A DNA stretch of 45,661 nucleotides from RUG11237 sp045119215 (GCA_045119215.1 JBGVDD010000144.1:1-45661), one strand, 5' to 3'; shown: positions 33,460 through 41,763, numbered from the stretch's first letter. Notes: generated by a model not told the origin, from the letters alone. Translations and numbers: made by a program.

Positions 33460-34016
33460 AAATAGCTGAGAAAATCACCCAGGGATTTTTGAAAGAAGGC
33501 ATTATAGGTGAGGAAGATGTACAGGTTGTTATGTATGGATTAAGGAATCTGATATCTACAGTCTGTGGATTTATGATTTTCCTCACCATCGGCCTTTTTT
33601 TCGTTCCGTTTATTCATGCGTTTGCTATCTGCTTGTTGTGCTATGTCCTGCGAAAAAATGCAGGGGGTTATCATGCGGATACAAAATGGGAATGTATTGT
33701 GTTTTCCATATTAATAATTTTGCTTGCATATTTAGTGTGTGAGTACACAAAGAATGAGCAAAGTATCATGTTTGTGATGAACCTGATTTTTTCTATAGGA
33801 ATATTTAGGCATGCTCCGGTGGATAGTAAAAATAAAAGATTAGATGAAGATGAAATCATCGTATACAGAAAAAGAACAAGATTTATTCTTGTAATTTACC
33901 AGCTTATTTATCTGGCAGCTATGCTTGGGGAGAAAACAGTGCTATGCATGGATATTTCTGTGATAGTTGTTATTGTTGGAAGTTTGGTTTGCCTTGGAAA
34001 GATAAGCGATTTATAA
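33456..34016 (+). CDS. agrB: Accessory gene regulator B protease/exporter (AgrB)
   Basis: 186 residues, membrane cysteine endopeptidase that trims and cyclises the AgrD peptide. The active-site pair is visible in LRKNAGGYHADTKWEC: H73 and C80. Four to six membrane helices surround it. The start is TTG 33456, overlapping the agrD stop (TTGA), with no ATG nearby and no strong ribosome site of its own, so translation is probably coupled to agrD. Confidence 0.92.
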   Translation: MKIAEKITQGFLKEGIIGEEDVQVVMYGLRNLISTVCGFMIFLTIGLFFVPFIHAFAICLLCYVLRKNAGGYHADTKWECIVFSILIILLAYLVCEYTKNEQSIMFVMNLIFSIGIFRHAPVDSKNKRLDEDEIIVYRKRTRFILVIYQLIYLAAMLGEKTVLCMDISVIVVIVGSLVCLGKISDL

Positions 34017-34106
34017 AGATAAAATATAAAAGAAACAGAGGAAGGTTTTGTATAAAGATAAAAATCATATGTAAAATTCAGAAACAGACATGAATAGATG
34101 GAAAGT

Positions 34107-34151
34107 AAAAACAGCGGATTTATACCAAAGGGTATACAATCTGCTGTTTTT
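34107..34151. terminator. Bidirectional terminator between agrB and the deaminase gene
   Basis: AAAAACAGCGGATT-TATACC pairs with GGTATA-CAATCTGCTGTTTTT with small internal mismatches; loop AAAG. T runs on both strands. Confidence 0.85.
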
Positions 34152-34168
34152 GTTTGTTAGAAATTGGG

Positions 34169-35452
34169 TCAGATAGTCATACACCGGATGATGTGATTAC
34201 ATTTATAATAAAGTTCATCTATATCCTCACCGATAAAAAATTCCCCATTTTCGTATAAAATTTTTCCATTTACCATAGTAAGCATCACATTGTCTTTGCT
34301 GCCGCTGTACACAATATTTTTCAAAATATTATTTTCGGGCTGCATGTTTGGTTTGTGAAGGTTTAGTACGAACAAATCCGCCTTTTGGTCCACAGCCAGA
34401 CTTTCACAAAGGGGCAGTTTCATGGCTTTGGCTCCTCCGATAGTTGCTGCTTTTAAAACCTGGGTTGCATCGAAGGAAGCGGCATCTTGTTCTCGCACCT
34501 TAGATAGACCAGTCACCAGAAACATCTCTCGGAACATGTCTAAGCAGTTATTGCTGGCAGGACCGTCGGTGCCAATCGCCATGTTCAATCCTAGGTTTAG
34601 AAAATCAGCTAATGGAGCAATTCCGCTTGCTAATTTTAAATTGGAGGCAGGATTGGTGATGACAGACATATCCTTTTCTTTAAATATTTGCATATCTTCT
34701 TTGGTAAAATGTACACAATGATATCCGCCTCCGCCATAATCAAATAAACCTAAAGAATTTAAATAATCTACTGGAGTTTTTTCTGTTCTTTTTAGGCAAT
34801 CCTCCACTTCTTGCCTGGTTTCACTGATATGGGTATAGACAGGGGCCTTGTAATGGTGACTCATCTCACTTAGAGCTCTTAAAATAGGTTCCCCTGTGGT
34901 ATACTCTGCATGAAAACCTAGTTGATAGCTGATTAAGGGATGATAATTATTGTATTTTTCATAATTTTTTCCCACGTTGTCTACGGAATCCACAAAGTCA
35001 TTTAATCCGGAAACCACTACAGTACGAAAGCCGGTGTCTATAGACGCATTCACAATAGCATCTGAATTTACGTACATATCAAAATTAGAAGTGATTCCAC
35101 TGGTTAAATATTCTGCAATGCCTAATTTGCTTAAGGTATAGATGTCCTCTTGACTTAGTTTGGCTTCCATCGGAAAAATTTGTTTATGCAGCCAGTCATT
35201 TAGAGGCATGTCATCTGCATAGGAACGAAGAAATGTCATAGCAGAATGGGTGTGGGCGTTTTTAAAGCCTGGCATAACAAGATTTCCATGTAAGTCGATT
35301 TCCCGGTCAAAGGGTGTATGGTCGATTCCTTTTATGGAGGGACCACAATAGCTGATAGTATCGTCTGTGGTGTGAAGCTCTCCTTGTATAATTTTTGGTA
35401 CTGCATTTGGTTCCATACATAAAATCTTACCATGAAAAAAACGAATCCGCAT
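34169..35452 (-). CDS. mtaD: Amidohydrolase, 5-methylthioadenosine/S-adenosylhomocysteine deaminase type
   Basis: 427 residues from ATG 35452 (GGGAGGA just upstream; the TTG at 35467 lies before the ribosome site). Metal ligands are in NAHTHSAM, FHAEYT, THISE and GTDGPASNN. The family converts MTA, SAH or related adenine nucleosides to the inosine forms, for purine and methyl-cycle salvage. Guanine-deaminase-like or other aromatic-amine specificity is an alternative. It is the last gene of the minus-strand group SDR-MgtC-deaminase, 16 bases after the MgtC gene. Confidence 0.82.
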   Translation of the reverse strand: MRIRFFHGKILCMEPNAVPKIIQGELHTTDDTISYCGPSIKGIDHTPFDREIDLHGNLVMPGFKNAHTHSAMTFLRSYADDMPLNDWLHKQIFPMEAKLSQEDIYTLSKLGIAEYLTSGITSNFDMYVNSDAIVNASIDTGFRTVVVSGLNDFVDSVDNVGKNYEKYNNYHPLISYQLGFHAEYTTGEPILRALSEMSHHYKAPVYTHISETRQEVEDCLKRTEKTPVDYLNSLGLFDYGGGGYHCVHFTKEDMQIFKEKDMSVITNPASNLKLASGIAPLADFLNLGLNMAIGTDGPASNNCLDMFREMFLVTGLSKVREQDAASFDATQVLKAATIGGAKAMKLPLCESLAVDQKADLFVLNLHKPNMQPENNILKNIVYSGSKDNVMLTMVNGKILYENGEFFIGEDIDELYYKCNHIIRCMTI

Positions 35453-35468
35453 TTTTATTCCTCCCAAA

Positions 35469-36176
35469 TTATTCTATATTCACGCTTGTTACTGTTTCTA
35501 TTTTTCTGATATTTTCCAGTGCAATATTTAACATGGCATTCTTTGAAGAAATAGATACGTGGAAACAAATCTCTTTTAGATTTTTATCATGAAAACTAAA
35601 AATTTCAGTACTGTTTATATAGATATGAGATTGCTCCAACTCAGATACAATAGTATCCAGGGCATTGTCTATATTTGTTACTGTAACAAATATTACCTTA
35701 TAGTAGGAGCGTTTTTCCACATATTGTTTTAATGCCTGTAAAGTAAAATAAATTACTGCAGTGGCTAAGATAGCACCGCTGTAGAAGCCGCTTCCGGTAG
35801 CGATGCCGATACAGGCAACCGCCCAGAGGGTGGCAGCAGTAGTCAAGCCCCGGACATTGAGTCCATCCTTTATAATAGTACCTGCCCCTAGAAAACCGAT
35901 GCCACTGATAATCTGAGCCCCCATTCGGCTGGGGTCCACAGAAAAGGAGCCTGCATAATAGGTTTGCATAAACTCCGATGTGAGCATAATCACAGCGGAG
36001 CTGATTCCAACCAGCACATGGGTTCGGATTCCGGCAGGTCGGTTTACATGCTCCCGTTCATATCCGATGATTCCGCAAAGTAGTGCGGTGAAAAACAGAC
36101 GGGGAACAGATATTAACAGGAAATGGATTTGTTGATTACTTATCAATAATGTCCACAAATATTGTATTGTTGTCAT
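35469..36176 (-). CDS. MgtC/SapB family membrane protein
   Basis: 235 residues. About five N-terminal membrane helices carry the family motifs GIIGYEREHVNRPAGIRTH, GAQIISGIGFLGAGTII and LTTAATLWAVACIGIATGSG. A C-terminal ~80-residue ACT-like domain follows (VIFVTVTNIDNALDTIVSEL). MgtC proteins act in survival at low Mg2+, and modulate F-ATPase in some pathogens; those of commensals are not defined. It sits between an SDR and a deaminase gene on one strand. Confidence 0.92.
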   Translation of the reverse strand: MTTIQYLWTLLISNQQIHFLLISVPRLFFTALLCGIIGYEREHVNRPAGIRTHVLVGISSAVIMLTSEFMQTYYAGSFSVDPSRMGAQIISGIGFLGAGTIIKDGLNVRGLTTAATLWAVACIGIATGSGFYSGAILATAVIYFTLQALKQYVEKRSYYKVIFVTVTNIDNALDTIVSELEQSHIYINSTEIFSFHDKNLKEICFHVSISSKNAMLNIALENIRKIETVTSVNIE

Positions 36177-36230
36177 ACGTCATCCCCCCTTGGTCTTGTT
36201 GAGAATATTTTGGTATTATAATAAATTATA

Positions 36231-36989
36231 TTATAAGAGACCTCCATCCATGGTAATGATTTGTCCTGTAAGGTATTCTGGTGCCATAGATAGCAGTAAT
36301 GCCAATTCCCCTACTTCTTTGGGAGTACCAAATCTACAGGCTGGAATCTCGTCTATTAGTGCCTGGCGTTCCTCCGGTGAAAGATGTTCATTCATCTCAG
36401 TGTCAATCACTCCACAGGCAATGGCGTTCACTTGTACATTGCTTGGTGCCAGTTCTTTTGCCAAGGCCTTGGTAAAAGTATTTAGACCTCCTTTGCTTAC
36501 GGAGTAGGCAACTTCATAAGAAGCTCCACAGTTGCCCCAGATGGAAGAAATGTTGATGATTTTCCCCTTTTTTTTCTCTATCATGGAAGGGATTACTGCC
36601 TTAGCACAGTAAAAAGCAGAGGATAAATTGGTATTTAATATTTGTTGCCAGCTATCTGGGGTCATATCACTTAGAAGTCCATAGTATGCAATCCCTGCAT
36701 TGTTTATCAGTACATCTGGAAATCCAAATTCTTCAAAAGCTTTAGAACATATTTTGTTTACCAGGTCCGGCTGACTGATATCACCTATCATGCAATAGCA
36801 CTGTATTTGATAGGTATGCTTTAAGTGCGTGATAAAATCCTGCAATAATTCCTGGTTTTTCTTACAATTTAAGATTAGATCATAGCCTGCTTTTGCAAAT
36901 TCTACAGCAATGGCTTTACCAATGCCTCGGGAGGCTCCTGTGATAAAAGCAACTTTTCGATGCAATGACAGTGTATTTTGGTAATACAT
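36231..36989 (-). CDS. SDR-family oxidoreductase, probably EF-P 5-aminopentanone reductase
   Basis: 252 residues. NAD(P) site TGASRGIGKAIA near residue 18, NNAGIA, and catalytic Ser/Tyr/Lys in ISSIWGNCGASYEVAYSVSKGG. The segment IWGNCGASYEVAYSVSKGGL with ALAKELAPSNVQVNAIACG is the pattern I associate with the Firmicutes YmfI-type enzyme that finishes the 5-aminopentanol modification of elongation factor P. A FabG-like ketoacyl reductase is the alternative; no fatty-acid genes or efp gene are adjacent. First gene of the minus-strand group, with AAAGGAGT before ATG 36989. Confidence 0.78.
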   Translation of the reverse strand: MYYQNTLSLHRKVAFITGASRGIGKAIAVEFAKAGYDLILNCKKNQELLQDFITHLKHTYQIQCYCMIGDISQPDLVNKICSKAFEEFGFPDVLINNAGIAYYGLLSDMTPDSWQQILNTNLSSAFYCAKAVIPSMIEKKKGKIINISSIWGNCGASYEVAYSVSKGGLNTFTKALAKELAPSNVQVNAIACGVIDTEMNEHLSPEERQALIDEIPACRFGTPKEVGELALLLSMAPEYLTGQIITMDGGLL

Positions 36990-37178
36990 AAAAATTTACT
37001 CCTTTTTTATGAATTTTTTTTAATAAGATATCTGTTCAGGCTTAGGTAATAGTTATTTTATACATATATTTTAAGGAGTATCGTAACAAATATCAAGAAA
37101 AATCACAAAGAAACTATGGAAAAACCTCCGGTACTATTGCACTAATAATTAACAATTTTTTGCAAAAACTTACAAAGC

Positions 37179-37207
37179 TTGACAAAAAGTTATTGATTTG
37201 TTACAAT
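37179..37207 (+). promoter_or_regulatory. Strong promoter of the NlpC/P60 gene
   Basis: TTGACA (37179-37184), 17 bases, TACAAT (37202-37207). Confidence 0.8.
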
Positions 37208-37259
37208 CCTGTGTAGTTGTATGAAAACGAAGATTCTTGTATATACAATGGAGGAAAAT

Positions 37260-38549
37260 ATGCAGAACAAAGGAATGAAGGTAGTAGTAGCAACATTGGT
37301 GGGAATTATTTTGGCAGGAGGTTATTCTTTGGACAGCAAGGCAAGTATTGTCTCCGATGTACCTGGTGCAGGAATTGCAGTGGTAATGGAGGATACAGTG
37401 TTGCCGAAGTCTCAGGATTTAGACAGCGAAAAGCTGAAAGAGACAGAGACAAAGAAAGCTGATGACAATAGTAATAAAATAGAAGAGACAAAAACAAAAG
37501 AGGATGAAACGCCTGAGGTGAAAAATGAGTATGAGAATATTGCTATTGCACAGGTGAGTAATTATGTTAATCTCCGTAGTGAACCAAGTGAAGACGGAGA
37601 AATTTTGGGAAAATTGTATAATAATTCCGCAGCGACCATTTTGGCCACAGAAGGTGATTGGTATAAAATTAAGTCGGGTTCTGTTGACGGATATGTCAAG
37701 AGTGAATTTGTGGTTAATGGACAAGAGGCAGAAGAGTTAGCAAAAGAAGTGGGACATAGAACAGCAACAGTAAATACCCAGACCCTTAAGGTTCGAAATG
37801 AAGCTGGAATGGATGCAAGTGTGCAGACGCTGATTCCAGAGGGCGAAAGTTATGATGTAGTAGAAGAACTAGATGGTTGGGTAAAGATTGCAGTGGATAC
37901 AGATATAGAAGGTTACGTTTCATCAGAGTATGTAGATTTGGAAACAGAGTTTGTAGAAGCTGAATCCATAGAAGAAGAGAAGGCACGTTTAGAAGAAGAA
38001 GAGAGACTTCGCAAGGAGGCAGAGGCAGCAGCAAAAGCCGCAGATGAAGCAGTAGCAAAGGAAAAGAAGGAAAAGGCAAAAGAAGCAACAAAAGAAGAGG
38101 CAAAGGAAAAGGTGGAAGAAACTTCCTCTTCAGATAATGCAACTGTACAGAGTGAACAGCCATCGGCACCGGTGAGTGCACCGGCATCTGGTTCCAGAGC
38201 ATCCATTGTAGGATATGCTTTGCAGTTTGTAGGTAATCCTTATGTGGCAGGTGGTACAAGTCTGACAAATGGAGCAGACTGTTCAGGCTTTACACAGTCA
38301 GTATTTCGTGATTGCGGTGTCTCTATTCCAAGAGATTCTCGTTCCCAGGCTGCAGCGGGAAGAGAAATTCCAGTAAGTGCAGTACAGCCAGGGGATTTAT
38401 TGTTCTATTCCAATGGAGGAGCAATTAATCATGTTGCCCTTTACATTGGTAATGGTCAAGTAGTACATGCAAGCACAGAAAAAACAGGAATTAAAATTTC
38501 ATCCTTTAATTATCGTACTCCGTGTAAGGCTGTTAGCTATTTAGATTAG
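37260..38549 (+). CDS. Secreted NlpC/P60 endopeptidase with two SH3 domains
   Basis: 429 residues from ATG 37260 (GGAGG 5 bases before; in-frame ATG 37221 lacks a ribosome site). Signal peptide ~1-28. Two bacterial SH3 domains at ~95-145 (VNLRSEPSEDGEILGKLY) and ~165-220 (LKVRNEAGMDASVQTLIPEG). A Glu/Lys/Ala-rich helical linker (~225-300) precedes the NlpC/P60 catalytic domain ~315-428, with catalytic Cys in GADCSGFTQSVF and His in NHVALYIGNGQVVHAS. It cuts peptidoglycan stem peptides outside the cell, probably for wall turnover or cell separation. Single-gene unit. Confidence 0.94.
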   Translation: MQNKGMKVVVATLVGIILAGGYSLDSKASIVSDVPGAGIAVVMEDTVLPKSQDLDSEKLKETETKKADDNSNKIEETKTKEDETPEVKNEYENIAIAQVSNYVNLRSEPSEDGEILGKLYNNSAATILATEGDWYKIKSGSVDGYVKSEFVVNGQEAEELAKEVGHRTATVNTQTLKVRNEAGMDASVQTLIPEGESYDVVEELDGWVKIAVDTDIEGYVSSEYVDLETEFVEAESIEEEKARLEEEERLRKEAEAAAKAADEAVAKEKKEKAKEATKEEAKEKVEETSSSDNATVQSEQPSAPVSAPASGSRASIVGYALQFVGNPYVAGGTSLTNGADCSGFTQSVFRDCGVSIPRDSRSQAAAGREIPVSAVQPGDLLFYSNGGAINHVALYIGNGQVVHASTEKTGIKISSFNYRTPCKAVSYLD

Positions 38550-38580
38550 TAGTGTATTATAGTAAAAAAAGTTAAAAGGG

Positions 38581-38612
38581 ACAGGCACGTATTTGTAAAA
38601 ATACGTGCCTGT
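38581..38612 (+). terminator. Strong hairpin after the NlpC/P60 gene
   Basis: A perfect 14-bp stem (ACAGGCACGTATTT with its complement) and a GTAA loop, followed by TTGTATG. Confidence 0.75.
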
Positions 38613-39265
38613 TTGTATGAGATAATAATATATGATTAGAAAAATCAGAAAATTCGGTGAATAATCTAAATATTTACGTAAATAAAAAGATTGATTATGT
38701 ACGCGAAACTAGAATCATGCACAAAAAAATACCAAAAACACAAAAATTCACAAAATATTGTAGATAGGTGCATAAAGTTATCCACAGATAAAATGTCGAA
38801 AAATAGTAGAAAAAAAGTTATACACGGAGTTATCCACATTATCCACATTTTATAATGTGAAAAACCTTTGTCGATATAATATAAAAAACAAACAGGTGTT
38901 TTGTAAAATATCACTATTAGCATAAGAAAGTGTCAAAGAGCATTTAATAGAAGATTTGTGAAATATTCAGATAATTTCCAGGCTTTATCCACAAATTGTA
39001 AATTTATAATCCGTTTATTGACAATAAAACATTGTAAAGCTATGATGATATATGTGTAACAGTTCAGGCAGGTCTGTGCATTTACTGCACTGACCGTGCG
39101 AAAATGTGTATTTAACAAAAATCGGGCAATTTTGCATGCGTAAGCATTGCCCGATTTCATAACAGTTTAGCCTATGGCTGAACTGTTACATATATGTAAC
39201 TGTCACTGAGATACAGTTGCTGACAAAGCTATGCCATATAAAATGAAAGTAAGGAGAGAGAATAT
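38613..39265. other. Gene-free AT-rich segment with DnaA-box cluster
   Basis: No credible gene is seen on either strand (the minus-strand 85-codon frame at 38666-38923 lacks a ribosome site and family features). It contains five DnaA boxes between 38778 and 38993, all on the plus strand: TTATCCACA at 38778, 38830, 38839 and 38985, and TTATACACG at 38818. The boxes at 38830 and 38839 abut. The third small mobile element lies at 39056-39189. Confidence 0.7.
39056..39189 (+). mobile_element. 134-bp MITE-like element, copy 3
   Basis: Ends GTAACAGTTCAG...CTGAACTGTTAC, with a perfect 8-bp target duplication ATATATGT at 39048-39055 and 39190-39197. It differs from copy 2 at six positions, two of which form a compensatory base-pair change in the left hairpin. 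Confidence 0.93.
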
Positions 39266-39760
39266 ATGGAGATAAAATTTGATGTGCAGATGGATGAAAA
39301 GACCATGTATAATTTTTTGCTGTTTCATTCTTACAGTAATGTGGTGGTTCTTATAGGAAATGTTTTTGGAATATTGTTAGCTATTATGGGTGCAACGTCA
39401 TTGTCTACGGATACGGGAAGAGCAGTGCTTTATTTGATTTTTGGAATAGGAATGGTGATTTACACCCCATTTTCCTTAAAGCTTAGTGCAAAGAGACAGA
39501 TGATGTCAAAAGTTTTTTCAAAGCCTATTACGTATACTATTACAGAAAAGGGCTTGACATCTTCCCAGAATGACATGACCACAGAGGCAACTTGGGAGGA
39601 TATGATGAAAGTTGTTTCGACTTCAAAAAGTATTGTTTTATATACGGGAAAGAATAAGGCAACTATATTGCCAAAAGAAGCGATGAAAGAAAATTACGAG
39701 GCGGTAGTTAAAATGATTTCAACACATCTTCCACCGCAGAAAGTAAAAATAAAACAGTAA
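39266..39760 (+). CDS. YcxB-like membrane protein
   Basis: 164 residues. Two adjacent membrane helices (~30-50 and ~55-72) are flanked by soluble beta-rich parts; the C-terminal ~80 residues (TYTITEKGLTSSQNDMTTEATWEDMMKVVSTSKSIVLYT) match the YcxB-like domain. Function is not known for this family. The ribosome site is AAGGAGAG before ATG 39266. It lies 40 bases before tsaE and just downstream of the mobile element, so its promoter must lie in the 76 bases between them or in the element. Confidence 0.82.
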   Translation: MEIKFDVQMDEKTMYNFLLFHSYSNVVVLIGNVFGILLAIMGATSLSTDTGRAVLYLIFGIGMVIYTPFSLKLSAKRQMMSKVFSKPITYTITEKGLTSSQNDMTTEATWEDMMKVVSTSKSIVLYTGKNKATILPKEAMKENYEAVVKMISTHLPPQKVKIKQ

Positions 39761-39800
39761 AAGTTAAGGGAATTGATTTAGAAAATGGAGTAAATACCTT

Positions 39801-40241
39801 ATGTGCATGAAAATTTATGAGACAAAAAGTGAAGAGGAAACCAGGGCGTTGGGACAGAGGCTTGGGGAAAAGGCATCAAAAGGAGATGTTTATACATTAA
39901 ATGGAGATTTAGGCGTTGGAAAAACCGTGTTTACCCAGGGGTTTGCTGTTGGGCTTGGGATAAGAGAGTCAGTAAACAGTCCTACGTTTACCATAGTACA
40001 GGAGTATGAAGAGGGCAGGATGCCATTTTATCATTTTGATGTCTATCGTATTGGCGATGTAGAAGAAATGGAAGAAATCGGTTATGAAGATTATTTTTAC
40101 GGTCAGGGAGTCTGCTTGATTGAATGGGCAGAGTTAATACAGGAAATTCTCCCTTGTGGTTATGTAAAAATAACCATAGAGAAGGACTTGAAAAAAGGAT
40201 TTGATTATCGCAAGATTACAGTGGAAGAGATAGCGAATTAG
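39801..40241 (+). CDS. tsaE: tRNA threonylcarbamoyladenosine biosynthesis ATPase TsaE
   Basis: 146 residues. P-loop GDLGVGKTVFTQGFAVGLG, then SPTFTIVQEYEEGRMPFYHFDVYR and LIEWAEL, all TsaE hallmarks. It helps the TsaB-TsaD complex turn over in making t6A37 on ANN-decoding tRNAs. GGAG lies 11 bases before ATG 39801. tsaB follows in 23 bases and tsaD is 3 kb downstream. Confidence 0.97.
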   Translation: MCMKIYETKSEEETRALGQRLGEKASKGDVYTLNGDLGVGKTVFTQGFAVGLGIRESVNSPTFTIVQEYEEGRMPFYHFDVYRIGDVEEMEEIGYEDYFYGQGVCLIEWAELIQEILPCGYVKITIEKDLKKGFDYRKITVEEIAN

Positions 40242-40264
40242 GAAAGGAGATACGGCATAAGAAT

Positions 40265-40990
40265 ATGAAGATTTTAGCGTTAGATAGTTCAGGATTGGTA
40301 GCGTCAGTTGCTGTTTTAGAGGATGAAATCTTAATAGCGGAATATACTATAAATTATAAGAAAACCCATTCTCAGACTTTGCTGCCAATGTTGGATCAGA
40401 TAAAAAAAGAAGTGGACTTAAATTTGGAGACTGTGGATTATATTGCCGTTGCGGGAGGACCGGGTTCCTTTACGGGTCTCCGTATCGGTTCTGCCACGGC
40501 AAAGGGATTGGGATTGGCATTAGAAAAAGATATTATTTCTGTTCCTACAGTGGATGCACTTGCCTATAATTTCTTTGGCAGTGAAAATCTGATTTGTCCA
40601 TTGATGGATGCCAGAAGAAACCAGGTCTATACCGGAATTTATACCTTCGAAAGAGATAAAATGATAGTGAAGCTTCCACAGTGTGCCGTGGCTTTGGATG
40701 AGATAATAGAAAAGGTCAATGAATTAGCAAAAAGAGAACAACGGGGAGTTGTCTATTTAGGGGACGGAGTACCTGTTTATGAAGATAAGCTAAAAGAAAT
40801 GACAACAGCAGAGTATATTTTTGCGCCAGCTCATATGAATCGACAGAAAGCATCTGCGGTGGCAGCATTAGGGCTGGTATATGCAAAGGAAGGAAAAATT
40901 CAGACGGCTACAGAACATGAACCAATATATTTAAGACTTTCCCAGGCGGAGAGAGAACGCTTGGAAAAAGAAAAGGGGAAGAGTTCATGA
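40265..40990 (+). CDS. tsaB: tRNA threonylcarbamoyladenosine complex dimerisation protein TsaB
   Basis: 241 residues. ASKHA fold with ILALDSSGLVASVAVL at the N-terminus and VAGGPGSFTGLRIGSATAKGL. TsaB is an inactive paralogue of TsaD that holds the t6A synthase complex together. It overlaps rimI by 4 bases (ATGA), so the two are coupled. Confidence 0.97.
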   Translation: MKILALDSSGLVASVAVLEDEILIAEYTINYKKTHSQTLLPMLDQIKKEVDLNLETVDYIAVAGGPGSFTGLRIGSATAKGLGLALEKDIISVPTVDALAYNFFGSENLICPLMDARRNQVYTGIYTFERDKMIVKLPQCAVALDEIIEKVNELAKREQRGVVYLGDGVPVYEDKLKEMTTAEYIFAPAHMNRQKASAVAALGLVYAKEGKIQTATEHEPIYLRLSQAERERLEKEKGKSS

Positions 40991-41421
40991 TTCAGACCCG
41001 TTACATGAAAAAAGAAGATGTACCTCAGGTGGCGAGGATTGAACGAGAAAATTTTTCTGTTCCTTGGTCAGAAAATGCATTTTTAGAATCTATACAAAAG
41101 GACTATACCTTGTATGTGGTAGCAGAGGAGGAAGGGGAAATTCTGGGATATTGTGGATTATACCAGGCGTATAATCAAGGAGAAATTGTCAATGTAGCAG
41201 TGGATGGCAAAGTAAGAAGGAGAGGCGTTGCTACCAAACTATTGGAATTTCTTTTTTTTGAAAGTGTAAAAAGAGAGATAGACCAGTGGTTTTTAGAGGT
41301 AAGAATGAGTAATAAGCCAGCCATCACATTATATCAAAGTTTTGGATTTGTGGAGTCTGGGATAAGAAAAAACTTTTACGAAAAGCCAAGAGAAGATGGA
41401 ATTATTATGTGGAAAAGATAG
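40987..41421 (+). CDS. rimI: Ribosomal-protein S18-alanine N-acetyltransferase
   Basis: 144 residues, GNAT fold. The acetyl-CoA loop is VAVDGKVRRRGVATKLLEF, with FLEVRMSNKPAITLYQSFGF after it. RimI acetylates the N-terminus of ribosomal protein S18; in Firmicutes it normally sits beside tsaB and tsaD as here. It ends the tsaE-tsaB-rimI group. Confidence 0.95.
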   Translation: MIQTRYMKKEDVPQVARIERENFSVPWSENAFLESIQKDYTLYVVAEEEGEILGYCGLYQAYNQGEIVNVAVDGKVRRRGVATKLLEFLFFESVKREIDQWFLEVRMSNKPAITLYQSFGFVESGIRKNFYEKPREDGIIMWKR

Positions 41422-41445
41422 GTGACAGCACCAATCTTTTCCACT

Positions 41446-41473
41446 TTGATTTTTGTGAAAAACAGGATATAAT
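41446..41473 (+). promoter_or_regulatory. Promoter of the zinc-ribbon gene
   Basis: TTGATT (41446-41451), 16 bases, TATAAT (41468-41473), about 45 bases before ATG 41522. Confidence 0.55.
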
Positions 41474-41521
41474 GAAGCTGTGATTGTGGCAAGAAAGTGT
41501 AGTAAGGAACGGGAGAAAAAT

Positions 41522-41761
41522 ATGCTTGAATATCAAAGAAAAAAACTTACTAAGGTAGTTTGTAATTGTTGCGGTAGAGAGATTTTAGTAGAAAATGAAA
41601 TTGTAAAAGAAGGTGTCTTTTGTGGAAGAATCTGCTGGGGATATTTTTCAAAACGGGATGGCGTGGAGGATAGTTTTGAATTATGTGAAAACTGTTATGA
41701 TGACATGGTTGCAACCTTCAAAATACCAATTGGAAGAAAAGAAAGTCTTGAACTTTTATGA
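41522..41761 (+). CDS. Small Cys-rich zinc-ribbon protein of unknown function
   Basis: 79 residues from ATG 41522 (GGGAG 6 bases before; the GTG at 41480 lacks a site). Cysteines at 14, 16, 17, 34, 38, 55 and 58 form CNCCG, CGRIC and CENC, suggesting one or two zinc sites of ribbon or treble-clef kind. The tail is short and charged. I do not recognise a named family. It sits between rimI and rnz as its own transcript, with its own promoter upstream and a terminator downstream. Confidence 0.8.
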   Translation: MLEYQRKKLTKVVCNCCGREILVENEIVKEGVFCGRICWGYFSKRDGVEDSFELCENCYDDMVATFKIPIGRKESLELL

Positions 41762-41763
41762 CT

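Noticed and set aside
38666..38923. 85-codon minus-strand frame in the DnaA-box region
   Set aside because: No ribosome site, Phe/Ile-rich composition typical of AT-rich non-coding DNA, and it covers the DnaA boxes.
38778..38993. DnaA boxes as the chromosomal origin
   Set aside because: No dnaA, dnaN, recF, gyrB or rpmH next to it, and no AT-rich trio or unwinding element could be shown; kept only as a DnaA-box cluster.
400..39189. CRISPR repeats
   Set aside because: The three repeat copies are 134 bp, many kilobases apart, and bounded by target duplications; there are no regularly spaced spacers and no cas genes.
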